Shown: positions 24,401-33,015, numbered from the stretch's first letter. The stretch is 37,092 nucleotides of DNA from an uncultured Lachnospiraceae bacterium (GCA_902780385.1 CACZFF010000044.1:1-37092), one strand, 5' to 3'. Notes: generated by a model from the letters alone, not told the origin. Numbers and translations: made by a program.

Positions 24401-24638
24401 AGTTTTTTTATTTCAAAGCAGAATCATTTTTAGTCAAATACAATCAACATCGCAATTTGCATGATACCATATTCCCGTGACAAATGCGTGCTTTTCCCGG
24501 GAAAATATGAAAATACAGTTTTACTTTTTTATTAATTGTTTTATTATTTTATTAACTAATCGAAGAAGGTCTGCAATCGTCTTTCTTAAAAAATAACAAA
24601 TCAAATACCTATTCACTTTTTTCACAGGAGGTCAATCT

Positions 24639-26615
24639 ATGTCAGATACGAAAAATCTCAACGAAGTGACTGCCGCTGAGAAAGCTGCTGTCAGCAGTGA
24701 GGAAGCAGTAAAGGCCGAAGCGCCTGCCGCCGCACCTGCAGAAGTTCCCGCAGAAGCTGTCGCTGCTGCACCTGCGCCGGAAGCCGCTCCCGCTGAAGAA
24801 GCTGCTCCCGCTCCTAAGAAACGCACGCGCAAGAAAGCCGCTGCCGAAAAGGATGAGAAGGTTGAGAAGGCCGCTGCGAAGAAACCCGCCGCAAAGCGCA
24901 CGACAAAGAAAAAATCGGACGCTGAAGCCCCCGCTGATGCGGAGAAAAAGCCCGCTGCAAAGCGCACAACAAAGAAAAAAGCGGACGCTGAAGCCCCCGC
25001 TGATGCGGAGAAAAAGCCCGCTGCAAAGCGCAAAAAAAAAAAAAAACCGGCTGCAAAACGCACCAGAAAGAAAAAGACCGAAGAAGCTCCTGTAGTCGAA
25101 GAAGTGAAGGAAGTCCCCGTAGAAGTCGTCGCTGAAGTTCCTGCAGAGCCTGAGCTTCCTCAGCCCAGAAGAAGCATCGCCTTCATCGGTTCCGAGTGCT
25201 ATCCTTTCGTCAAGACCGGCGGCCTGGGCGATGTCATGTACGCACTTCCCAAAGCTCTGATCGCGCAGAACTGCGATGTCAAAGTCATCCTGCCCAGATA
25301 TAAATGCATTCCCCAGAAGTATCAGGACAAGATGGTCTACCGCGGCGCTTTTGATATGGATCTGTGCGCGGACGGCCGTTCCTACTATGTAGGTATCATG
25401 GAATACGTCTGGGACGGCGTTGTCTATGATTTCATCGACAACGAGGAGTTCTTCAGCGAAGGCAAGCCTTATACAAACCTGATCGACGATATTCCGAAAT
25501 ACTGCTATTTCGGAAAAGCTGCCCTCGCAGCCCTCAATTACATGGACTGGATCCCGGATGTGATCCACTGCCACGACTGGCAGGCAGGTCTCGTTCCAAT
25601 CTATCTCCGCGAATTCTTCAACAATACACCGATCGGCCGTTCCAAGGTCATGATCACCATCCACAACCTGCGCTTCCAGGGTATCTATGATATCAAGACC
25701 ATCCAGTACTGGTCCGGTCTGCCGGATTATGTCTTCAATAAGGATGCGCTCAAGCAGGGCTACAATGATGCCAACATGCTCAAGGGCGGTCTGACCTACG
25801 CGAATATGATCACCACCGTCAGCGAAACTTATGCCGGCGAGATCCAGACAGAATTCTTCGGCGAGAATCTGGATGCGCATTTGCGTTATCATTCCGGCAA
25901 GCTCCGCGGCATCATCAACGGCATTGACTACGGTATGTGGGATTCCGCCAACGATTCCCTGCTGGCAGCTCCTTACGATATCGACACCGTAATTGAGAAG
26001 AAGAAAGCCAACAAGCTGGCTCTTCAGGAAGAGCTCGGCCTTGAAAAGGATGAAGGCAAGTTCGTGATCGGCCTCATCTCCCGTCTGACCAATCAGAAGG
26101 GTCTGGATCTCATCAACTCCATCGTTCCCGCCATCATGGACGGCAACACCCAGGTCGTTGTTCTGGGTACCGGCGATGACGAGTATGAGAACTCCTTCCG
26201 CGGATACGAGTATCAGTACAAGGGCAGCTTCTGCGCCAACATCATGTACGACGAGGGCAGGGCACACAAGATCTATGCAGGTTCCGATGCCCTTCTGGTT
26301 CCTTCCCTGTTCGAGCCCTGCGGCCTGACACAGCTGATCTGCATGCACTACGGTACCGTGCCGATCGTCCGCGAGACCGGCGGCCTCAAGGATACGGTTG
26401 AGCCCTACAACGAGTACACCAATGAAGGCAACGGCTTCACCTTCGACAGATATGAGGCCGGCCTCCTTCTGGATGCCATCAACAGGGCAAAGACCGTTTA
26501 CTTCACAGAGCGCGACCGCTGGGATCAGATGGTACAGCGCGATATGGCCAAGGATGTCTCCTGGGAGAATTCTGCAAAACAGTACCGCGCACTGTATGTG
26601 GAAATGACACAGTGA
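24639..26615 (+). CDS. glgA: Glycogen synthase with a histone-like N-terminal extension
   Basis: Residues about 178-658 form a standard GT5 glycogen synthase, which adds glucose from ADP-glucose to glycogen: RRSIAFIGSECYPFVKTGGLGDV (split; K192 in KTGGLGD binds ADP-glucose), HCHDWQAGLVP, TIHNLRFQG, NGIDYGMWD, GLISRLTNQKG, and SLFEPCGLTQLICMHYGTVPIVRETGGL split over the C-terminal domain. Residues 1-176 are a non-family tail: an acidic Ala/Pro/Glu part (1-58), then a Lys/Ala/Pro-rich part with KKRTRKK and AAKRTTKKK units resembling histone H1, then an acidic segment. A 22-residue unit is tandemly duplicated and a run of 15 A bases lies in the tail. The start has AGGAGG 8 bases before and there is no ribosome site near the core, so the tail is probably made. 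Its role is unknown. Confidence 0.93.
   Translation: MSDTKNLNEVTAAEKAAVSSEEAVKAEAPAAAPAEVPAEAVAAAPAPEAAPAEEAAPAPKKRTRKKAAAEKDEKVEKAAAKKPAAKRTTKKKSDAEAPADAEKKPAAKRTTKKKADAEAPADAEKKPAAKRKKKKKPAAKRTRKKKTEEAPVVEEVKEVPVEVVAEVPAEPELPQPRRSIAFIGSECYPFVKTGGLGDVMYALPKALIAQNCDVKVILPRYKCIPQKYQDKMVYRGAFDMDLCADGRSYYVGIMEYVWDGVVYDFIDNEEFFSEGKPYTNLIDDIPKYCYFGKAALAALNYMDWIPDVIHCHDWQAGLVPIYLREFFNNTPIGRSKVMITIHNLRFQGIYDIKTIQYWSGLPDYVFNKDALKQGYNDANMLKGGLTYANMITTVSETYAGEIQTEFFGENLDAHLRYHSGKLRGIINGIDYGMWDSANDSLLAAPYDIDTVIEKKKANKLALQEELGLEKDEGKFVIGLISRLTNQKGLDLINSIVPAIMDGNTQVVVLGTGDDEYENSFRGYEYQYKGSFCANIMYDEGRAHKIYAGSDALLVPSLFEPCGLTQLICMHYGTVPIVRETGGLKDTVEPYNEYTNEGNGFTFDRYEAGLLLDAINRAKTVYFTERDRWDQMVQRDMAKDVSWENSAKQYRALYVEMTQ
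24897..25046 (+). repeat. 66-bp in-frame tandem duplication and A15 run in glgA
   Basis: Units 24897-24962 and 24963-25028 are nearly identical and encode 22-residue repeats with one clear change (S to A after KKK). Immediately after, 25032-25046 is an uninterrupted run of 15 A encoding five lysines, a likely slippage site. Confidence 0.9.
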
Positions 26616-26760
26616 TCCGCCCGTCTGACCCTGCCGCCGTTTCCGCAATAACCATCTGCCGCAAAGGCGGATCCTTTGCCGCAGCGGCACACACTGCACA
26701 TGATAAATATGCAGAGCAGACAGCTGCCTGAAAAGCAGGCGGATAAAGCAGATAGAAAAA

Positions 26761-26805
26761 CTGCAGGCAGATGATGAATCCATCATCTGCCTGCAGCTTT
26801 CTTTT
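26761..26805 (+). terminator. Intrinsic terminator of glgA
   Basis: Perfect 16-bp arms (26761-26776 and 26781-26796) around AATC, followed by CTTTCTTTT. It lies about 145 bases past the glgA stop; nothing gene-like was seen between (26616-26760). Confidence 0.92.
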
Positions 26806-26908
26806 ACTCGTTACTCATGTTTTTGCCTTGTAATTCACACAAAAGCGCTTCGATTTTCGTGAATTTCATTGGGATTTATACAGGTGCTTTTATCCTGCTT
26901 TTACAGTC

Positions 26909-27238
26909 TCAGCATTTCGAATCAAGAAAGATTGTTGAGTTTGTAGATTTGACTGTATCCTTTCCTCCCGCATGTAATTCACTGCCCGCCTCGCTGCTGA
27001 CATAACCGCAGTTGTAGCATTTTGAATTGCGTCCGGACGGCATCATATTCCCGCATACAGGGCAGGGAACAACCGGATGCCCTCTCATATGTGTCGCAAG
27101 AGGAACTGTGATCTCCTCTCCGCAGATCGGGCAGATCTCCTTTTTGACAACTCTTCTTGTTTCTCCACCGGTGACTTTTCCCAGATCGTCCGGAGACATT
27201 TCCTGCATTCCGGCAATCTGCTTTTTATTCTTATCCAT
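26909..27238 (-). CDS. GG-leader peptide with a zinc-ribbon core (P1)
   Basis: The protein has 109 residues. Residues 1-25 (ending MSPDDLGKVTGG) match the double-glycine leader class cleaved by C39-peptidase ABC exporters. The predicted core (26-109) contains CPICGEE, a conserved THMRGH, CPVCGN and CYNCGY: six cysteines in three CxxC knuckles plus two histidines, a zinc-ribbon arrangement unusual for a secreted bacteriocin-like peptide. The C-terminus ends in a lone cysteine. AAAGGAG precedes the ATG, and a promoter lies at 27331-27358. Three other GG-leader genes lie within 6.2 kb, but no exporter or modification enzyme is in the window. It could be a secreted metal-binding peptide, a precursor modified elsewhere, or a cytosolic protein whose leader targets it to a partner. 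Confidence 0.8.
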   Translation of the reverse strand: MDKNKKQIAGMQEMSPDDLGKVTGGETRRVVKKEICPICGEEITVPLATHMRGHPVVPCPVCGNMMPSGRNSKCYNCGYVSSEAGSELHAGGKDTVKSTNSTIFLDSKC

Positions 27239-27330
27239 TCCAGTTCTCCTTTATTTCATAAAACCAGGCAGTAGATGCTTCACAGCTCTCACTGCTTTTC
27301 CATACAGTCTGCTCTTCCTGATTCCTTTCT

Positions 27331-27358
27331 ATTATCGCACACATTTTTGCGGAATCAA
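27331..27358 (-). promoter_or_regulatory. Promoter of GG-leader peptide P1
   Basis: On the minus strand, TTGATT (27358-27353), 16 bases, GATAAT (27336-27331), about 90 bases before the ATG. It shows P1 need not depend on the metalloprotease transcript upstream. Confidence 0.6.
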
Positions 27359-27447
27359 GCCATAATCTCGTGATAAAACCGTAATAAACTTCTTGTTGTT
27401 TTACTACCTATACTTACGATAAGGCAGGAAATAATCCACTGTTTTTA

Positions 27448-30255
27448 TTAATTTTCCTGTACAGCATCCGCTTCTTCCGATGAATCTGCTGTCTCCTCCG
27501 GGTTTTCATCTACGGTTTCATCCTTGTTCTCGTCTGAGGTTTCCTCTGAGTCCTCATCTAAGCTTTCCGCTGAGTTCTCATCAGTGGTTTCATCTGAGGT
27601 TTTCTCCGAGTTCTCATCTAGGCTTTTATCTGAATTCTCATCCGAGATTTTCTCCGGGTTCTCTTCTAAAGTTTTTTCTGGTGTTTCATTTGAGGTTCCC
27701 TCTGAAGGCAAAGGATTCCCGCCTGTATCATCGTCCCGGGCCTGGTCTGCAGCAGGGGCGATTTCCCCGGCTCCGCTGTTTTCTCTGACTTCACTGTTTT
27801 CCCTGACTTCGCTGTCTTCGCCGGCTCCGCTGTTTTCACTGTTTTCGCCGAATTCGCTGTCTTCGCCGGCTCCGCTGTTTTCGCTGACTTCTTTGGCCGC
27901 CTGAAGAGGACTGCTCTTATCTGTACCGGGATTTTCCCTCGACGCATTCTCCTTATCTCCGGGTACGGATTTCCCGCCGTCTATATGCGGCGCCGCAATT
28001 CCCACCGTGGAGGCTACGTAATCACTGGAACCCACGATCTGATAAATGTCCGACTCCATTGTCAGGGATCTGTCAATAGGTGACGTAAAGTCTCTGTCAA
28101 AATCAAAAAGAATCGAACCGTTTGGTATATAAGTACTGTTTCTGCCTATGTCCCTCATGTAATTGAGAAAATCGACACAGAAATCAATGGAATCCCTGTC
28201 TCCCTTCCCGTCGCTGCCTTTTATAAATTTTTCTTCAAAATCACTTGTACTTTTGTATCGTCCGTTTGAAATGCTGCGGATGATCTGGTCGAGCGTTTCT
28301 CCCTCGTGCAGCCGCTCGAGAATGGAGTTCAGTCCCATGCGGATCGTCTCGCTGGAGACCTTTTTATTGCCGCCGTCATCAAGGGTGACCGATGAATCCT
28401 CATAGATCTGCCTCGCCGCCAGTTCTCCCAGATAAAGGTCCGCCAGGTACCCTGTCACATAGAGAGAAGTCGTCGTCTGCTCCCCGCACCCGATATCATA
28501 GCTGTCCTCATATTCTTCGTCATCCTCGAGAATAAAGAGATTGGTCAGATAGGTATTCAGGAGATTCTCCGCCGTATGCCGGTCGCCGATCCTGCCGTTT
28601 CCCTCGTAGCGTAGCAGCTGGAAATAGGCATAGCGGTACTGGTAGACATTTTCGACCGCGGAGGCCATTCCCTCTGTAAACCAGGCCGGAAACTCATAGA
28701 CGTCCCGGATATTCTGCAGATCCTCGCTTCTCCTGAAGTAATCCTCCGGGTTCCTTGTTCCGATGCTCCCGGTTCGGTTGTAATCAAGCATAAAGGCGTG
28801 GAACATCTCATGTATGATGGAGTTATCGAGGTCCGCCGCCGCCTGCTCAGAATAGCCTATATGCAGATTTCCGTCTTCATCCTTGTATTGAAAATAAATG
28901 GTGTTCAGTCCAATGATGTAGCCGAATTCCGCCTTTCCCTGCTCATCTTTGGAGATATTGTATCCCACATAAGCCAGGGCCTGTAAGGACGTGTCGGCAT
29001 GTGCCTTGACCCCGTCCTTGTCTCCATACAGCCGATAGATATAGAGGCCGATCTCCTTTCCCAAGTCACCGGCTTTCGCCGCTTCGGCAAAAGCCGGAAA
29101 GCTGTTTTTGATGAATTCCACAGCCTGGGGCTGGATGGTGTTGATGATGAGCTCAACCAGGTTGACCATCTCATCTTCGCCGTATCTTTTCAGCGTGTTG
29201 TCTGCGCAATGCTCAAGGAGCTCTTCCCTGGTCAGAGGCTCTTTCTGATCAGTCTGTCCTTCCTCTTCATCCGGCTCTTCAAGGCCGTCTATCCGGGAAG
29301 GAAGATCTGCCTGCGGAGAGTCATCCTCTGTACCGGAATCACCTTGAATCTCCGGCGAATCCCTTCCCCTGAGATCATCAGTGCTGCCGGCAGGTTCCTG
29401 CTCTCCATCTTCGTCCGCTGCGTTTCCGGGCTCCGTTTCTTCAGGATCCTTTCCGATTCCTCTTATGTCCTGAGGAGCGGAATCTCCCGGCCGCCCCCCG
29501 GTCTCCGAATGGCCTTCCGCCTTATCATCATCCTTTTCCGATAGTTCTGAACCTGTATGCTTCGACGGATTGCGATAGGTTCCGTCTGTCGGTTTCTGCA
29601 GATCATCCGGAAGACCGGGGATCGGCGCAGCAGGCATTTTCTCTTCCCGGCCTTGCAGGAATTCCAGATCTGTCCCCGCCGCAATATAGGTGATGCCTGT
29701 TTTCATCTCATAAAAACAGACGGCACCTCCGGCCGCCTCGTAGAGCCTGCTCAGCTCTTCGTCCAGCGTGACCATGAAGCCATTCTCTGCATCATTCTGA
29801 ACCGCATATTCCTCCGGGACAAAAAAAGCCAGGACCGGACTGCAGTCTATTCCCGGCAGTCTTTCCTGCAGCGGCATATTGTTTTCATCTGTCCAGAAAA
29901 GCGGGATCTTCCAGGTAATCCCTTCCCGTGTCACTACCTCAGCTTCTTCGGTATAGCCGGGGACAGGCATCGAATCCTCTGCCGCCTGATTCCCTCTTTG
30001 ATCCGCAGAAATGTCCCCTGTTTCTTCTGCTTCTTTTTCCTCTCCTTCTGTTTCCTCTACTTCTGTTTCATCCAATGTGATACTGAGCCCGCTCACAGCA
30101 ACAGCGCCCTCTTGAGCCTGTCCGGAATTCTGGATAAACACCCTGCTCTGCTTTTCTTCCGGTGCCGCATAGACCGGCACCTGCAGTACAAAGGAAGCTG
30201 CAAACAGCATGGCAATCCAGATATATAAAATACGCGTGTGTTTAAACTTTTTCAT
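27448..30255 (-). CDS. Secreted HExxH zinc metalloprotease with acidic repeat tail
   Basis: The protein has 935 residues. The start at 30255 is used because the promoter at 30307-30334 places transcription downstream of any earlier ATG, and the product then begins with a signal peptide (about residues 1-30, ending VPVYAA). An acidic linker and a small domain (about 85-180) follow, then a second acidic linker. The catalytic domain has IIHEMFHAF (H482, E483, H486) and WFTEGMASAVEN (E528), the gluzincin spacing of HExxH plus a later glutamate ligand. Further on are SLYVTGYLADLYLGELAA and a C-terminal tail of about 180 residues with repeated NSGAGEDSE and DENSxxTSDE units, a possible cell-surface stalk. 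No sortase motif or final membrane segment is seen. Substrate unknown; it lies among GG-leader peptide genes on the same strand. Confidence 0.8.
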   Translation of the reverse strand: MKKFKHTRILYIWIAMLFAASFVLQVPVYAAPEEKQSRVFIQNSGQAQEGAVAVSGLSITLDETEVEETEGEEKEAEETGDISADQRGNQAAEDSMPVPGYTEEAEVVTREGITWKIPLFWTDENNMPLQERLPGIDCSPVLAFFVPEEYAVQNDAENGFMVTLDEELSRLYEAAGGAVCFYEMKTGITYIAAGTDLEFLQGREEKMPAAPIPGLPDDLQKPTDGTYRNPSKHTGSELSEKDDDKAEGHSETGGRPGDSAPQDIRGIGKDPEETEPGNAADEDGEQEPAGSTDDLRGRDSPEIQGDSGTEDDSPQADLPSRIDGLEEPDEEEGQTDQKEPLTREELLEHCADNTLKRYGEDEMVNLVELIINTIQPQAVEFIKNSFPAFAEAAKAGDLGKEIGLYIYRLYGDKDGVKAHADTSLQALAYVGYNISKDEQGKAEFGYIIGLNTIYFQYKDEDGNLHIGYSEQAAADLDNSIIHEMFHAFMLDYNRTGSIGTRNPEDYFRRSEDLQNIRDVYEFPAWFTEGMASAVENVYQYRYAYFQLLRYEGNGRIGDRHTAENLLNTYLTNLFILEDDEEYEDSYDIGCGEQTTTSLYVTGYLADLYLGELAARQIYEDSSVTLDDGGNKKVSSETIRMGLNSILERLHEGETLDQIIRSISNGRYKSTSDFEEKFIKGSDGKGDRDSIDFCVDFLNYMRDIGRNSTYIPNGSILFDFDRDFTSPIDRSLTMESDIYQIVGSSDYVASTVGIAAPHIDGGKSVPGDKENASRENPGTDKSSPLQAAKEVSENSGAGEDSEFGENSENSGAGEDSEVRENSEVRENSGAGEIAPAADQARDDDTGGNPLPSEGTSNETPEKTLEENPEKISDENSDKSLDENSEKTSDETTDENSAESLDEDSEETSDENKDETVDENPEETADSSEEADAVQEN

Positions 30256-30306
30256 CTTATCTTCACCCGTCCGACAGTCCGCCAAATGCTCATGAGTACG
30301 CTCCCT

Positions 30307-30334
30307 ATTATAAACAAAATATTCTGACATGCAA
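30307..30334 (-). promoter_or_regulatory. Promoter of the metalloprotease gene
   Basis: On the minus strand, TTGCAT (30334-30329), 16 bases, TATAAT (30312-30307). Transcription would begin near 30300, which supports the ATG at 30255 and excludes one at 30330. A modest ribosome site GGGTGAAG precedes it. Confidence 0.75.
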
Positions 30335-30341
30335 AATCAAA

Positions 30342-30409
30342 GAAAAGCCCTTCGCAGCAGTTCCGAATCCGGATCTTGTCCGGTTCAGCTCTGGTGCGAA
30401 GGGCTTTTC
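30342..30409 (-). terminator. Long terminator hairpin before the metalloprotease promoter
   Basis: Perfect 15-base arms (30342-30356 and 30395-30409) with an inner GAAtCCGG/CCGGTTC-type hairpin. On the minus strand the stem runs into TTTTCTTTGATTTTG. It ends transcripts from the GG-leader peptides P3 and P2. The 236 bases between it and the P2 stop (30410-30645) hold only a doubtful 17-codon ORF. Confidence 0.7.
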
Positions 30410-30645
30410 CACATAAAGGGGGAGTATGAAATCTATTTTTTTAAAGTGGGAGGTCCAATAGGAAACCGCCATCATCCTGTCCTCTGGCTGTCATTTCCTC
30501 TCTTCCGCTTACAAGTGTTATCATACAACATGATTCTAAAATCCAGATTCCCAAATTGTAAAAAAAATATAATGAATTAAAGAATCTTAAATGAACTGCC
30601 TTCTTCCCCTGGTTTTCCCCACCAATTAAGACTTGTACCCCGGAT

Positions 30646-30906
30646 TCAGGTATCGGTCGCCATCGAAGTCAGCCCTTCTTTGACCCGGTCCATTCCGAGT
30701 GCCATTCTGTCCAGAATACCTGCCCCCGGCTGAGGACCTGCCTTTACTGACGGATCTGTTCCAATGCTGCCTGCAGAAGGGTCCTCTTTCCTGCGTACAT
30801 TATCAATCGCTTCCGGATCATCCCTCCAGGCAGCGCCGCCTGTCACCTGCTCCAGATCTTCCGATTCAAGTCTTTTTGAAATATCCCGCTTCTTCTCTTC
30901 TCCCAT
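30646..30906 (-). CDS. GG-leader peptide P2
   Basis: The protein has 86 residues. The leader (1-24) ends in LESEDLEQVTGG, a clear double-glycine leader with the conserved ED-L-x-x-V pattern. The core (25-86) is hydrophilic, lacks cysteine, has VRRKEDPSAGS, a Pro/Gly-rich middle, and ends in a likely amphipathic helix (ILDRMALGMDRVKEGLTSM). It shares its layout with P4 (33143-33397): an N-V-R-(R/K)-x-x-D motif about 12 residues after the GG, a Gly/Ser/Lys linker, and a C-terminal helix with Asp, Met and Arg. AGAGGAG lies 7 bases before the ATG. It is 88 bases downstream of P3 and probably shares its transcript. Function unknown. Confidence 0.82.
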   Translation of the reverse strand: MGEEKKRDISKRLESEDLEQVTGGAAWRDDPEAIDNVRRKEDPSAGSIGTDPSVKAGPQPGAGILDRMALGMDRVKEGLTSMATDT

Positions 30907-30994
30907 AGCCGGTTCTCCTCTTTTTACAAAACGAAAATAAAACGAAAAAACCTATTGTTCTTCATAAGGACAGCTTTGATATCTGTAACATCTT

Positions 30995-31282
30995 TTAGAT
31001 AAATTCAAGGCCTGTGCTGTCGACCCATGCCTCCTGATTATTGTAAAATGCCAAGATATATTTTCCCGACCTGCGGCCCAGATCCACTGTGATATATTCA
31101 CCGCAGGGTATGGTAAACTGGCCGCTCGGCACGAAACTGCCGCCCGATTTGGAACAGGCGGGAAGCCCCTTGGCCGCTTTGACCATGGCCGAACTCCACT
31201 GCCCCGAACCGCCTCCGTACATGCCGCCCGCAATCTCTTTCAACTTCTCATCACTGATTCTGTTTTCTTCCATATTTGACAT
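30995..31282 (-). CDS. GG-leader peptide P3 with a Gly-rich, two-cysteine core
   Basis: The protein has 95 residues. The leader (1-20) ends in ISDEKLKEIAGG, again the double-glycine pattern. The core starts MYGGGSGQ, has two cysteines (in PACSKSGG and TIPCGEY) that could form a disulfide, and a beta-rich C-terminal half (SFVPSGQFTIPCGEYITVDL, KYILAFYNNQEAWVD). It looks like a small secreted beta-domain rather than a short helical bacteriocin. AAAGGAAA precedes the ATG. A minus-strand -10 TATAAT at 31341-31346 is the likely promoter, with a poor -35. First of the two-gene P3-P2 unit. Confidence 0.8.
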   Translation of the reverse strand: MSNMEENRISDEKLKEIAGGMYGGGSGQWSSAMVKAAKGLPACSKSGGSFVPSGQFTIPCGEYITVDLGRRSGKYILAFYNNQEAWVDSTGLEFI

Positions 31283-31492
31283 ATTTGTTTCCTTTCTAAC
31301 ATTCTACATTCGTATTTTTTAGAATTGTCGTCATCTGTTCATTATATCTTATAAACATATACGAAGAAATACTCCGGTATCCTTCTGCATCTTGGCGGCC
31401 ATGGGCAGGTGCCCGCAAACATGTATGATGAAAACTACGCGTGCTGTCGCGCTTACACGCTCCCAGCCCGCTCCAACCACTCGGATTCCGCT

Positions 31493-31520
31493 CATTTTGC
31501 ATGCCCTGGCATGCAAAATG
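31493..31520. repeat. 13-bp-arm palindrome in the P3/lysC intergenic region
   Basis: CATTTTGCATGCC (31493-31505) and GGCATGCAAAATG (31508-31520) are perfect complements around CT. The flanking 31430-31560 is GC-rich and non-coding in feel, unlike the A/T-rich promoters on each side, and may be a dispersed element. No second copy is in the window. Confidence 0.6.
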
Positions 31521-31557
31521 GCTCCTTCCTCGTGTTCTCGCTGTTTTCATCACACTC

Positions 31558-31586
31558 TTGGAAGGGGTGTGAGTAAATGGTATAAT
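31558..31586 (+). promoter_or_regulatory. Promoter of the aspartate kinase gene
   Basis: TTGGAA (31558-31563), 17 bases, TATAAT (31581-31586). The leader is only about 35 bases, which leaves no room for a lysine riboswitch. Confidence 0.8.
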
Positions 31587-31626
31587 AAGGCGCATCAATC
31601 TTTGTTTATAGGAAAGGCCTGCAGTC

Positions 31627-32976
31627 ATGAATGAGCGCATAGTCGTTGCAAAATTCGGAGGCACCTCCGTCGCGGATGCCGGGCAGCTTCGCAAAATCAG
31701 CAGTATTATCCACTCCGATCCGGAGAGAAGGTTTATAGTGGTATCCGCCCCGGGAAAGCGTTTTCCCGAAGACAGGAAAGTCACAGATCTGCTTCTGGAC
31801 TGTTATGAAAAAGCACACACCGGCAAGTCCTTTTCGGCTGAGCTGAAACAGGTCTATTTGAGATACAGAGAGATCATTGAAGGTCTGGAAATAGATTTTC
31901 CCCTGGAGGAGGAAATCCAGGCTCTGGAAAACACGCTAATAACAGACCCCCAGAGGGATTATACCGCCAGCAGGGGTGAATACCTGACGGCAAAAATCAT
32001 GGCCCTGTATCTGGGTTTCACCTTCGTCGATCCCGCCTGGTGCGTATGTTTCGATGAAGACGGTCAGCTGAACAGCGCCATGACCACACGGACCATGCGC
32101 GCTTCCCTGCTCCCCCTGCAGCACGCCGTGATCGCCGGATTCTACGGAGCCGATATGAATGGCAGAATCCACACCTTTGAAAGAGGCGGGTCGGATATAA
32201 CCGGAAGCCTTGCCGCCTGTGCCCTCAACGCTGACCTGTACGAAAACTGGACGGACGTGTCAGGACTGTACGCGGCGGATCCGGGAATTGTCGAAAACCC
32301 GGAAACTGTATCCTATATGAGTTACAGAGAATTGCGCACCCTGTCCTATATGGGCGCTTCGGTACTCCACTCAGACGCTGTGCTCTCAGCATCCGAGATG
32401 GAAATACCCATCAATATCCGCAACACCAACAAGCCGGAGGATATGGGAACAACCATTGTGCGCCATCTCCCCCACGGTGTGGCAAAAAATCCGGTGACCG
32501 GTGTTTCCGGCAGAAAAGGCATGTCCGTCGTCCAGATTGAAAAAGTGATGGTCAGTGACGGATCCGGCTTCAGCGCACTGATGTTGGATATACTGAAGGA
32601 GCGCTCCCTTCCTTTCGAATACTGCCTGACCGGCATAGATTCCATCACTGTGGTTATCCGGAGCGAGCTGCTCGACAGCTGCAGAGAAGATCTTTTTGAA
32701 GAAATCCGCAGAACACTGAACCCCGATTTCATCGGCGTGAGGGACAATCTTTCTCTGATTGCCGTCACAGGAGAGAAGGCGACGGAATCCAGTGACGCCA
32801 ATGTACGCGTTCTCGCAAAACTCACAGAGGAAGGAATTGAGATCATCACCATCAACCAGGGTGCTGGAAAGTTGAACCTGCTGATCGGTGTACCGGAAGA
32901 CCGTTACGAAGACGCCATCCGGGCAATCTATGAAATCCGACAGAGCATTTCCCCCAAATCATCCTCCGGGAAATAA
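31627..32976 (+). CDS. Aspartate kinase
   Basis: The 449-residue enzyme phosphorylates aspartate, the first step to lysine, methionine and threonine. The N-terminus has VAKFGGTSVADA (residues about 7-18). The kinase domain continues with SRGEYLTAKIMA, FERGGSDITGSLAACALNADLYENWTDVSG split around residues 180-210 and ADPGIV. The C-terminal part (about 300-440) carries two ACT-type regulatory modules (GMSVVQIEK; LIAVTGEK). Length fits the monofunctional class. Feedback inhibition by an amino acid is likely from the ACT domains, but which one cannot be told. It is transcribed alone, opposite to the GG-leader genes around it, and ends before a dispersed repeat and a terminator. Confidence 0.95.
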   Translation: MNERIVVAKFGGTSVADAGQLRKISSIIHSDPERRFIVVSAPGKRFPEDRKVTDLLLDCYEKAHTGKSFSAELKQVYLRYREIIEGLEIDFPLEEEIQALENTLITDPQRDYTASRGEYLTAKIMALYLGFTFVDPAWCVCFDEDGQLNSAMTTRTMRASLLPLQHAVIAGFYGADMNGRIHTFERGGSDITGSLAACALNADLYENWTDVSGLYAADPGIVENPETVSYMSYRELRTLSYMGASVLHSDAVLSASEMEIPINIRNTNKPEDMGTTIVRHLPHGVAKNPVTGVSGRKGMSVVQIEKVMVSDGSGFSALMLDILKERSLPFEYCLTGIDSITVVIRSELLDSCREDLFEEIRRTLNPDFIGVRDNLSLIAVTGEKATESSDANVRVLAKLTEEGIEIITINQGAGKLNLLIGVPEDRYEDAIRAIYEIRQSISPKSSSGK

Positions 32977-33015
32977 CATCGTCAAATAGCTGCGTCATTC
33001 GCAAATGCATATGCA

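Noticed and set aside
24642-26786. 714-codon open frame antisense to glgA
   Set aside because: Mirrors the glgA reading frame and repeats; no recognisable domain.
30410-30645. Short ORF (17 codons) after AGAGAGG on the minus strand before the terminator hairpin
   Set aside because: Too short, no leader or attenuation logic visible, and no clear promoter.
31587-31626. Lysine riboswitch before aspartate kinase
   Set aside because: The promoter at 31558-31586 leaves only about 35 leader bases.
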